5,635 nucleotides of DNA from positions 1 to 5,635 of the forward strand of contig CAJMKD010000074.1 in the NCBI GenBank assembly GCA_905213905.1. Direction: 5' to 3'. The number at the start of each line of letters is the position of its first letter. The first letter of the stretch is position 1. The notes beneath the pieces were generated by a model. The model worked only from the letters and a program-made list of their open reading frames with translations, did no database searches and was not told the DNA's origin. This DNA comes from an uncultured Sutterella sp. (GTDB taxonomy: Bacteria > Pseudomonadota > Gammaproteobacteria > Burkholderiales > Burkholderiaceae_F). A program made the position numbers and the translations under genes. This document shows positions 1 through 4,714 of this stretch, piece by piece.

Positions 1-722
1 ATCTCAATGCGCTTCATTGACCTTGGCGCCTCTGCGAGCATCTTGAGCGCGCTCGGCAGCGACGCCAGAAACGCCTTGCCCTGCCAGCGGGGTTCCCGAG
101 CAAGCCGCTCCCAGAGCATTCGCTGCCAGAGATAGTCAGGGTGCGCTTCGAGCTTTCGCTTTTCATCATGCGCCTCTGCACCCGTCGGCACCAGTTCGCG
201 ATGAATGCCGAGCCAGTCGAAGAGCCAATCGACGCGATAGGTGGCATACGCCACAAAAACCCGCGAAATATGCCGCGCCAGGCTGAAGATCTCTTCGCTC
301 GAGCGCCCTTCGAGATAACGTTCGAGACGGCTTGCGGGCGCCGCGGCTCGGACCGCTTCACGAAAGCTCCCCGGCCCCGTTTCGCAGAGAATGCGCCAGA
401 TCATCCAGTCGGCTTCATTGCCGACCACGTTCGCGAGCGGCTCCTTTGAAAAGAAGCCCATCCAGGCCGAGAGATACATGAAGTCCATGGCGGCGCAGAC
501 GCGGCTTTTTTCAGCGATTGCGCGCCGAAGATCCGTCTCGACGGCCTGGCTCGGAACAATGACGGGAACGCGCTCGAAAACCTTCTCGCAAAGCGCCTTG
601 AATGACGCCGGCGCCGCCTCGAATGCATCGGCCTCTTCGCTCGCGAAGCCGAGCCGCTCAATGTTCGAGAGAAGCACCGCGCGCAGCACTTCGTAGCTGT
701 TGCTGTAAATCGTGTGAATCAT
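1..722 (-). CDS. recC: Exodeoxyribonuclease V gamma chain RecC, N-terminal part (runs off the window)
   Basis: This frame encodes 240 residues and stays open to the window edge, so the C-terminal part (RecC is usually above 1000 residues) is missing. RecC is the Chi-recognising subunit of the RecBCD helicase-nuclease, which resects double-strand ends and loads RecA in the cytoplasm. The N-terminus MIHTIYSNSYEVLRAVL matches the family opening (E. coli begins MLRVYHSNRLDVLEALM). Residues 53-90 (VPIVPSQ-like strand, then AAMDFMYLSAWMG) align with the E. coli VQSTGMAQWLQ...AANIDFPLPASFIW block. Residues 149-170 (LAR.IS.VF..Y..YR.DWL..W) match the segment ending YRPDWLAQW. Residues 198-205 (LWQRMLWE) resemble APLWKALVE. 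The block corresponding to GMAQWL is divergent (AVETDL). The ATG at 722 is the first start after an in-frame stop, which is the TGA of the upstream gene 12 bases away. No strong Shine-Dalgarno is visible, so coupling to that gene is likely. The assignment rests on remembered homology, not a search. Confidence 0.75.
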   Translation of the reverse strand, partial: MIHTIYSNSYEVLRAVLLSNIERLGFASEEADAFEAAPASFKALCEKVFERVPVIVPSQAVETDLRRAIAEKSRVCAAMDFMYLSAWMGFFSKEPLANVVGNEADWMIWRILCETGPGSFREAVRAAAPASRLERYLEGRSSEEIFSLARHISRVFVAYATYRVDWLFDWLGIHRELVPTGAEAHDEKRKLEAHPDYLWQRMLWERLAREPRWQGKAFLASLPSALKMLAEAPRSMKRIE

Positions 723-734
723 GGCAAAGGCGCA

Positions 735-1244
735 TCAGGCGGTGAGGTAGACGAAGATGAGAATCCCCGTCATTGCAAAGGCAAGCGCCACTTTGACGGC
801 CGTGCCGACGATCATGCCGATCCAGGTTGCCAGCCCGACGCGCCCGGCGTGCATGAGATTGCGCTTGGCATAGAACTCGCCCACGGCCGCGCCGATGAGC
901 GGCATGAAGAGCAGTCCGAAGAGTCCCATGAACATGCCGAGCACTGTGCCGACAAGCGACCCGATGATGCCCGCCTTGGAGGCGCCTGCCTTCTGCGCGC
1001 CGGCCGTCTGCGCAACCGTGTCGACGACGACCCCGATCGCGGCAAGCACTGCGAGAAAGACAATTGTTTTCCAGCCCACCTTCTCAAAGTCGTCTGCCCA
1101 GCCGATCAGCCATGCGCCGCCGGCAATCATCGGCAGTCCCGGAATAGCGGGCACGATCGTGCCGGCAAAGCCCAGCGCAATAAGAACAAAAGCGCCTAAC
1201 CAGCAGGCCAGCGCTGCCCAATCGAAAGCGGCAAGGGTTTCCAT
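735..1244 (-). CDS. DUF456 family integral membrane protein
   Basis: The product has 169 residues and is very hydrophobic. The hallmark GFAGTIVPAIPGLP at residues 25-38 (pattern GxxGxxxPxxPG) and the glycine-rich repeated membrane segments identify the DUF456 family (Pfam PF04306), whose biochemical role is unknown. Likely membrane segments lie near residues 12-32, 34-50, 60-77, 92-120 and 138-167. The polar loop at 78-90 contains GAQKAGASKAG, and 122-136 is basic (FYAKRNLMHAGR). The start at 1244 is chosen because a clear GGGGAAG ribosome binding site lies six bases upstream. The same frame is open back to a GTG at 1421 but that extension looks non-coding. The gene lies 139 bases downstream of the terminator that closes dnaB, so it needs its own promoter, which I could not identify. 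Its stop is only 12 bases before recC, in the same frame, suggesting cotranscription. Confidence 0.85.
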   Translation of the reverse strand: METLAAFDWAALACWLGAFVLIALGFAGTIVPAIPGLPMIAGGAWLIGWADDFEKVGWKTIVFLAVLAAIGVVVDTVAQTAGAQKAGASKAGIIGSLVGTVLGMFMGLFGLLFMPLIGAAVGEFYAKRNLMHAGRVGLATWIGMIVGTAVKVALAFAMTGILIFVYLTA

Positions 1245-1250
1245 ACAATT

Positions 1251-1257
1251 CTTCCCC
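1251..1257 (-). promoter_or_regulatory. Ribosome binding site of the DUF456 gene
   Basis: The minus strand reads GGGGAAG followed by six bases and then the ATG at 1244. This site decides the start in favour of METLAAF over the 59-codon-longer GTG form beginning at 1421. Confidence 0.7.
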
Positions 1258-1344
1258 AAACGTACGCCGCCGCTGATCATGCCGGCGCTCGAGCCCGCAT
1301 CAAGCCGTGCCAGCTGCGGCGGTGAAGCAATCATGACATGTTCG

Positions 1345-1362
1345 GCGCCCGCGCGCGGGCGC
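1345..1362. repeat. Perfect 18-base GC palindrome
   Basis: The 18 bases equal their own reverse complement and consist only of G and C. On the plus strand they are followed by TTTT (1363-1366), which resembles a weak terminator in that direction, although no plus-strand gene is seen. On the minus strand they lie in the leader between the dnaB terminator and the DUF456 gene, about 100 bases before its start. Confidence 0.5.
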
Positions 1363-1383
1363 TTTTCAGTCCTCGAAAACGCG

Positions 1384-1412
1384 AAAACGGCCCGAATCCT
1401 TCGGACCGTTTT
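1384..1412 (-). terminator. Intrinsic terminator after dnaB
   Basis: Two 13-base arms (1400-1412 and 1384-1396) pair completely on the minus strand with one G-U wobble around a three-base loop at 1397-1399. The stem begins with AAAA and ends with TTTT, followed by CGCGTTTTC. It begins six bases after the dnaB stop codon. The A-rich and T-rich flanks mean it could work in both directions, though only minus-strand genes are present. Confidence 0.85.
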
Positions 1413-1417
1413 CTTCG

Positions 1418-2854
1418 TCACTCCTCAATGCCGCCCCAATAGCCTTCGTCGGCATAGGCCTCAAAGCGCGTGTTGCCGCCGAGGAACGTCATGCGAAGCG
1501 TGCCGATCGGACCGTTTCTCTGCTTGGCGATAATGATTTCGGCAAGATTCTTTTCAGGCGTGTCCTTGTTGTATACGACGTCGCGGTAAATGAACATGAT
1601 CACGTCCGCGTCCTGTTCGATTGCGCCCGATTCTCTCAGGTCCGACATCACGGGACGACGGTCCGAGCGGCTGTCGACGCTTCGGTTGAGCTGCGAAAGC
1701 GCAATGACGGGCACCGAAAGCTCCTTGGCGAGCGACTTGAGGCCGCGGGAAATTTCGGAAAGCTCCTGCGAACGGTTGTCCGAGGCGCGGCCGCCGCCCG
1801 ACATCAGCTGCAGGTAGTCGACGACAATGAGGCCGAGGGGACCGGCCTGATTGACGAGGCGCCGCGCGCGGCTCGAGAGCTCTGTGATGGTGAGGCCAGG
1901 CGTGTCGTCGATGAAGATGGGCTTGTCCTCCAGGCGGTGCATCGCAGCCGTGAAGTTGTCCCAGTCGTCGTCGTCGAGCTGGCCTTTTCGAAGCTTTTGC
2001 GCGTCAATGCGGCCTACGGCCGACACGAGGCGCTGCGCAAGCTGCTCGGCGCCCATTTCCATGGAAAAGACCGCAACCGGCAGCTCCTGATCGACGCCGA
2101 TGTTCTCTGCAATGTTGAGCGCAAGCGACGTCTTGCCCATGGAAGGACGGCCAGCAATGATGATGAGGTCGCCCCGCTGCAGGCCGGCCGTCACGTTGTC
2201 AAGATTGCGGTAGCCAGTTGAAACGCCTGTGACGTCGTCCTTGTTGCGGTTCTCGTAAAGATCAATGACGCGCTGGCTGACGTCTCGGATAAGCGTCGCC
2301 ATCGGCTGGAAGCCTCGTTGCCCGCGGGCGTTGCGCTCGTTGATGGCAAGCACCTCGCGCTCGGCTTCATCGAGAATCTCGCGCACTTCGCGGCCTTCGG
2401 GCGCCAACGCGTTCGTCACCATGCGGTCGCCGACCGCAATGAGCTGACGAAGCACCGACATGTCGCGCACAATTTCCGCGTAGCGTCGGATATTGGCTGC
2501 CGAGGGCGTGCTCGTGGCAAGCTGCGTGAGATAGCCCGTGCCGCCCGTTTCTGTTTCAAACCCTTTGTTCTTGAGCGCCTCGGAAACCGTGAGGGTATCG
2601 GCGGGCTGCCCCCGCTGAATGATCTGAGCAATCTGCTCGTAGATCATGCGGTGGTCTCTGCGGCAGAAGTCTTCGGGCTTGATGACGTCAACGACGCTGT
2701 CGAGCGCCGTGTTGTCGACCAGCAAGCCGCCCAAAATCGCCTGTTCGCTGTTGATGCTCTGCGGCGGCTGACGCACAGGCGCCGACGCGGCGTCGGGCGG
2801 CACTATGGTCGGATCGTGAGGCAAACCGTCGGATTTGTTGGCGATATCGGGCAT
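1418..2854 (-). CDS. dnaB: Replicative DNA helicase DnaB
   Basis: The product of 478 residues is close to the E. coli DnaB length (471). DnaB is the hexameric 5'-to-3' helicase that unwinds DNA at the fork and interacts with primase. The N-terminal domain covers about residues 30-175 (PPQSINSEQAILGGLL, then PEDFCRRDHRMIYEQI). The RecA-like ATPase domain starts near 205. Visible motifs are Walker A GRPSMGKT (235-242), catalytic FSMEMG (263-268), Walker B LIVVDYLQL (342-350), SQLNR (387-391), the arginine-finger region SDLRESGAIEQDADV (404-418) and KQRNGP (444-449). All key residues are intact and no intein is present. The first 30 residues are Pro/Ala-rich and probably disordered. The start at 2854 is chosen for its GGAAGG site eight bases upstream; an ATG at 2917 in the same frame lies at the T-tract of the preceding terminator. 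dnaB follows the ribosomal protein operon but is separated from it by that terminator, so it is probably expressed by readthrough or its own promoter. Confidence 0.98.
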   Translation of the reverse strand: MPDIANKSDGLPHDPTIVPPDAASAPVRQPPQSINSEQAILGGLLVDNTALDSVVDVIKPEDFCRRDHRMIYEQIAQIIQRGQPADTLTVSEALKNKGFETETGGTGYLTQLATSTPSAANIRRYAEIVRDMSVLRQLIAVGDRMVTNALAPEGREVREILDEAEREVLAINERNARGQRGFQPMATLIRDVSQRVIDLYENRNKDDVTGVSTGYRNLDNVTAGLQRGDLIIIAGRPSMGKTSLALNIAENIGVDQELPVAVFSMEMGAEQLAQRLVSAVGRIDAQKLRKGQLDDDDWDNFTAAMHRLEDKPIFIDDTPGLTITELSSRARRLVNQAGPLGLIVVDYLQLMSGGGRASDNRSQELSEISRGLKSLAKELSVPVIALSQLNRSVDSRSDRRPVMSDLRESGAIEQDADVIMFIYRDVVYNKDTPEKNLAEIIIAKQRNGPIGTLRMTFLGGNTRFEAYADEGYWGGIEE

Positions 2855-2862
2855 AACAGCGA

Positions 2863-2868
2863 CCTTCC
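2863..2868 (-). promoter_or_regulatory. Ribosome binding site of dnaB
   Basis: GGAAGG on the minus strand lies eight bases before the ATG at 2854. It supports the MPDIANK start over the 21-codon-longer form from 2917. Confidence 0.7.
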
Positions 2869-2892
2869 AAGACAACCTCAAAGAATACTGCA

Positions 2893-2909
2893 GCGCGGCA
2901 TCGCCGCGC
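2893..2909 (-). repeat. 7-bp GC hairpin in the dnaB leader
   Basis: GCGCGGC and GCCGCGC pair perfectly around the loop GAT. The hairpin lies between the rplI terminator and the dnaB ribosome binding site and lacks a T-tract, so it is not a second terminator. A TATTCT sequence just downstream (about 2884-2889, minus strand) could be a -10 box, but no convincing -35 fits. Confidence 0.5.
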
Positions 2910-2917
2910 GAGCGCAT

Positions 2918-2943
2918 AAAAAAGGCCCCCTTTCGGAGGCCTT
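2918..2943 (-). terminator. Intrinsic terminator after rplI
   Basis: AAGGCCTCC (2943-2935) pairs with GGGGGCCTT (2930-2922) through nine base pairs, one of them a T-G wobble, around a GAAA loop. A run of T follows through 2918. It lies 44 bases after the rplI stop codon and should end much of the rpsF-priB-rpsR-rplI transcript before dnaB. Confidence 0.85.
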
Positions 2944-2951
2944 ATTTGCTT

Positions 2952-2973
2952 GCAGCGGATCGGGATCCGCTGC
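2952..2973. repeat. 10+10 inverted repeat between rplI and dnaB
   Basis: Two perfect 10-base arms (2952-2961 and 2964-2973) are separated by only two bases. As RNA the tip would open to a larger loop, leaving about eight base pairs. It lies directly upstream of the terminator, between it and the rplI stop. Confidence 0.7.
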
Positions 2974-2992
2974 GCCTAACTGCGCATTAGGC
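2974..2992 (-). repeat. 6-bp hairpin overlapping the rplI stop codon
   Basis: GCCTAA (2992-2987, containing the TAA stop of rplI) pairs perfectly with TTAGGC (2979-2974) around a seven-base loop. It directly abuts the next inverted repeat at 2952-2973. Confidence 0.5.
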
Positions 2993-3436
2993 TTCGGCAA
3001 CAACCTTCACCGTCACGTCGGCGGTGATGTCGGTCAGAAGGCCGATCGTGATCACGTAGTCGCCCGTCGACTTGATGGCGCCGAGCGGCGTGCGGACCTG
3101 CGACTTCTTGATCTTGTAGCCGAGCGCGTCGATCGCTTCAGCAATGTCGGCGTTCGTGACCGAACCGAAGAGACGGCCGTCAACGCCGCACTTCGAAGCG
3201 ATCGTGATTTCCTTGCCGTTGAGTTCAGCAGCAAGGGCTTCAGCAGCGGCAACACGTTCGGCCTGGGCCTTTTCGAGTTCGGCGCGGCGAGCTTCGAATT
3301 CAGCGATGGCAGCCTTCGTAGCGCGCTTGGCGTGACCCTGGGGGATCAGGTAGTTGCGGCCGTAGCCGTCCTTCACCTTGACGATGTCGCCGAGGTCACC
3401 GAGATGAGAGATCTTTTCGAGCAGAATGACTTGCAT
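2987..3436 (-). CDS. rplI: 50S ribosomal protein L9
   Basis: The product is 149 residues, the same length as E. coli L9. L9 binds 23S rRNA near the L1 stalk base and bridges out from the large subunit, helping to limit frameshifting. The N-terminal domain carries the family signature GDIVKVKDGYGRNYLIPQGHA at residues 16-36. An Ala/Glu-rich stretch at about 40-75 forms the long connecting helix, and the C-terminal rRNA-binding domain contains GRLFGSVT (87-94). The ATG is preceded by GAGGAG seven bases upstream. Only 20 bases separate it from the rpsR stop, so it is the last gene of the ribosomal operon, followed by a hairpin cluster and terminator. Confidence 0.98.
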   Translation of the reverse strand: MQVILLEKISHLGDLGDIVKVKDGYGRNYLIPQGHAKRATKAAIAEFEARRAELEKAQAERVAAAEALAAELNGKEITIASKCGVDGRLFGSVTNADIAEAIDALGYKIKKSQVRTPLGAIKSTGDYVITIGLLTDITADVTVKVVAEA

Positions 3437-3456
3437 TTGGATACTCCTCTCAGCGA

Positions 3457-3729
3457 TTACTGATTGTCAGTGTAGGGGAGAAGGGCGAGGAAGCGGGCGC
3501 GCTTGATCGCGGTGTCGAGCTGACGCTGATAGTGCGCCTTCGTACCCGTGAGGCGAGCCGGCATGATCTTGCCGTTTTCCTGGATGAAGTCGCGCAGCGT
3601 TTCGACATCCTTGTAGTCGATCTGTTCGACATGTTCAGCCGTGAAGCGGCAGAACTTCTTGCGCTTGAAAAGCGAATTTTGCTGGTTCGAACGGCGGGGC
3701 TTGCCCTTGCCCTTAGCACCAAAAGCCAT
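3457..3729 (-). CDS. rpsR: 30S ribosomal protein S18
   Basis: The product has 90 residues, somewhat longer than E. coli S18 (75) because of a basic N-terminal tail (MAFGAKGKGKPRRSNQQN). S18 binds 16S rRNA in the small-subunit platform as a heterodimer with S6. Family blocks are FKRKKFCRFTAE (21-32), IDYKDVETLRDFIQENGKIMPARLTGT (37-63) and YQRQLDTAIKRARFLALLPY (67-86), the last containing the usual helix with AIKRAR. Its AAGGAG ribosome binding site (3738-3743) overlaps the priB TAA stop, which suggests translational coupling. As partner of S6 it is a candidate co-repressor acting on the rpsF leader upstream. Confidence 0.97.
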   Translation of the reverse strand: MAFGAKGKGKPRRSNQQNSLFKRKKFCRFTAEHVEQIDYKDVETLRDFIQENGKIMPARLTGTKAHYQRQLDTAIKRARFLALLPYTDNQ

Positions 3730-3741
3730 GTTGATGACTCC

Positions 3742-4035
3742 TTAATTGAATTCCGTGATGTGAACGATGAGACGCTGGCTCTTCATGGACCGCGGCGCGA
3801 GAAATCCTTTGATCTGTATCTCAGCGCCTAGCGCAAGTCCGTTGAGCGCTTTGGCGGTTCCGGCGTAGGACACCGCAGGAAAGTCAAACTCAAGCGTTCG
3901 GGTTCTGCCCGCTTCGACAAGCGCCGCACGATGATGGAAGGTGCCCTCGAAAACCTCGAGGCCGGCGGGCGTATAACGCACCGCTTCCCTGCCGGTCAAC
4001 GTACCTGTGAGCGCTATCGAATTGACGCCTGACAC
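3742..4035 (-). CDS. priB: Primosomal replication protein N (PriB)
   Basis: The product has 97 residues with a single OB fold related to single-stranded DNA-binding proteins. PriB binds ssDNA and stimulates PriA in the replication restart primosome, which reloads DnaB at collapsed forks. Supporting features are the start NSIALTGTL, the YTPAGLEV block (21-28), FHHRA (33-37) and the C-terminal strand KGFLAPRS (76-83), all typical of betaproteobacterial PriB. Its position between rpsF and rpsR is the classic proteobacterial arrangement and is strong support for such a divergent family. The start taken is the GTG at 4035, with a modest GGAAAG four bases upstream. The frame is open back to the rpsF stop, and a CTG at 4080 with a better-spaced GGAG would add 15 residues. 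The GTG form matches the usual length better. Confidence 0.9.
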   Translation of the reverse strand: MSGVNSIALTGTLTGREAVRYTPAGLEVFEGTFHHRAALVEAGRTRTLEFDFPAVSYAGTAKALNGLALGAEIQIKGFLAPRSMKSQRLIVHITEFN

Positions 4036-4095
4036 TTTGCTTTCCGCTGCTGCCGGACCAACGCTGCGGCCGAGGCCCAGCGCGTCTCCGTCGAA

Positions 4096-4485
4096 TTAGG
4101 CCTTAGCGCCTTCCTGAGCGGCAGCAGCGGCAGCTTCGGCAGCGACCTTCTTCGCCTCTTCCTTCTCGACGACCTTCATCATCGGGGAGGGGCCGGTTTC
4201 GGCATGCTTCGTCTTGACCGTGAGGTGACGAAGAACGGCGTCGTTGAAGCGGAAGCCGTTTTCGATTTCGGCGAGGGTGTCGTGACCGCATTCGATGTTG
4301 AGCAGCACGTAGTGAGCCTTCACAAGCTTTTCGATCGGGTAGGCGAGCTGACGGCGACCCCAGTCTTCAATGCGATGGATCTTGCCGCCCTGTTCGGCGA
4401 TCAGAGTCTTGTAGCGTTCGATCATCGCGGGGACCTGTTCGCTCTGGTCGGGGTGCACGATGATGCAGATTTCGTAGTGACGCAT
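4096..4485 (-). CDS. rpsF: 30S ribosomal protein S6
   Basis: The product is 129 residues, similar to E. coli S6. S6 dimerises with S18 and binds the central domain of 16S rRNA. It starts with the family hallmark MRHYEICIIVHPDQSEQVP and contains IHRIEDWGRRQLAYPIEKLVKAHYVLLNIE (36-65) and FRFNDAVLRHLTVK (78-91). The C-terminal tail from about 103 is Lys/Glu then Ala-rich (KKVAAEAAAAAAQEGAKA), is low complexity and is expected to be flexible; E. coli S6 also has a variable acidic tail. The ATG has a strong AAGGAGG four bases upstream that is partly paired in a leader hairpin. rpsF is the first gene of the operon; 60 bases separate it from priB. Confidence 0.98.
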   Translation of the reverse strand: MRHYEICIIVHPDQSEQVPAMIERYKTLIAEQGGKIHRIEDWGRRQLAYPIEKLVKAHYVLLNIECGHDTLAEIENGFRFNDAVLRHLTVKTKHAETGPSPMMKVVEKEEAKKVAAEAAAAAAQEGAKA

Positions 4486-4547
4486 TTAGCCTCCTTGCGG
4501 AAAAAGCTGCCCAAAGCGTCTTTTGGTGCAGCAAGGACAGGAAAGGA
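4486..4547 (-). ncRNA. Candidate S6:S18-binding leader RNA of rpsF
   Basis: Before the rpsF ATG the minus strand can fold into a hairpin. The basal stem pairs CCTTGC (4536-4531) with GCAAGG (4498-4493), the latter covering most of the AAGGAGG ribosome binding site. The upper arm pairs TGC with GCA and CCAAA (4526-4522) with TTTGG (4515-4511) around an AGACGC loop, with one bulged A. The 3' side holds an asymmetric T-rich internal loop ending in CCG (4500-4498) next to the basal stem. A CCG in an asymmetric bulge beside a stem is the key feature of the known S6:S18 mRNA motif, which mimics the S6:S18 site of 16S rRNA. The structure was folded by eye. Which protein binds it is inferred. Confidence 0.6.
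4490..4496 (-). promoter_or_regulatory. rpsF ribosome binding site, partly sequestered
   Basis: AAGGAGG lies four bases before the rpsF ATG and is a strong anti-16S match. Its first four bases form part of the predicted basal stem with 4531-4536, so translation could be switched by stabilising that hairpin. Confidence 0.75.
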
Positions 4548-4574
4548 CGCGATTCTATAACGGAAATCGCGTCC
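4545..4574. repeat. Perfect 10+10 inverted repeat around the rpsF -10 region
   Basis: The arms at 4545-4554 and 4565-4574 are exact reverse complements separated by ten bases that hold most of the TATAGA box. If transcription starts near 4547, the RNA would lack one arm, so the dyad would act as DNA (an operator) rather than as an RNA hairpin. If transcripts enter from upstream, it would form a ten-pair stem followed only by TTTCC, a poor terminator. Confidence 0.7.
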
Positions 4575-4601
4575 GTGTGTGAAATTGAGCCGTTTTTTTT
4601 T
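4554..4601 (-). promoter_or_regulatory. Probable promoter of the rpsF operon with an A-tract
   Basis: On the minus strand TTCACA (4583-4578, five of six bases of TTGACA) is followed after 18 bases by TATAGA (4559-4554, four of six). An A9 run (4601-4593) lies about 10 bases upstream of the -35 box, where an UP element is found in strong ribosomal promoters. The expected start near 4547 gives a leader of about 60 bases that begins just ahead of the regulatory hairpin. The -10 match and long spacer are weak points. Confidence 0.5.
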
Positions 4602-4626
4602 CGTTGACTGAAGCGCCATAGGCTTG

Positions 4627-4692
4627 GCGCGCCGGCGCGCTGCGTGAAGAAGACGCTCCGAGAGAACGGGAGCTTGATGCGCGCCGACGCGC
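4627..4692. repeat. Two related GC-rich dyads downstream of the metal ATPase
   Basis: A perfect 14-base GC palindrome at 4627-4640 recurs at 4679-4692 with a single substitution (13 of 14 identical), 52 bases away. The second copy is flanked by CTTG and CAAG and can form a hairpin 22 bases after the ATPase stop. Neither has a T-tract in the minus direction, so they are not standard intrinsic terminators. The first also overlaps a 6-bp hairpin at 4613-4630. Confidence 0.5.
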
Positions 4693-4714
4693 TTCGCAAG
4701 ACAGCCTGCGCCGG

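Noticed and set aside
1345..1366. Plus-strand terminator made by the GC palindrome plus TTTT
   Set aside because: No plus-strand gene exists to be terminated, and four T residues make a weak tract. It is kept only as a palindrome.
1245..1421. Longer DUF456 frame starting with GTG at 1421, overlapping the dnaB stop
   Set aside because: It would translate through the dnaB terminator and a GC palindrome. The extension is Arg-rich, lacks membrane character, and the METLAAF start has a clear ribosome binding site.
714..1533. Plus-strand open frames opposite the DUF456 gene and the dnaB 3' end
   Set aside because: They are shadows of the real minus-strand genes, with His/Asp-rich or Ser/Ala-rich low-complexity translations and no supported starts.
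2855..2917. N-terminal extension of DnaB from an ATG at 2917
   Set aside because: The ATG overlaps the end of the T-tract of the intrinsic terminator, the added residues run through a GC hairpin, and a good ribosome binding site serves the ATG at 2854.
2318..3463. Long plus-strand open frame (381 codons) opposite dnaB and rplI
   Set aside because: It lies antisense to two unmistakable genes and crosses their terminator. Its composition reflects the complementary codon use of a GC-rich genome and it shows no recognisable domain.
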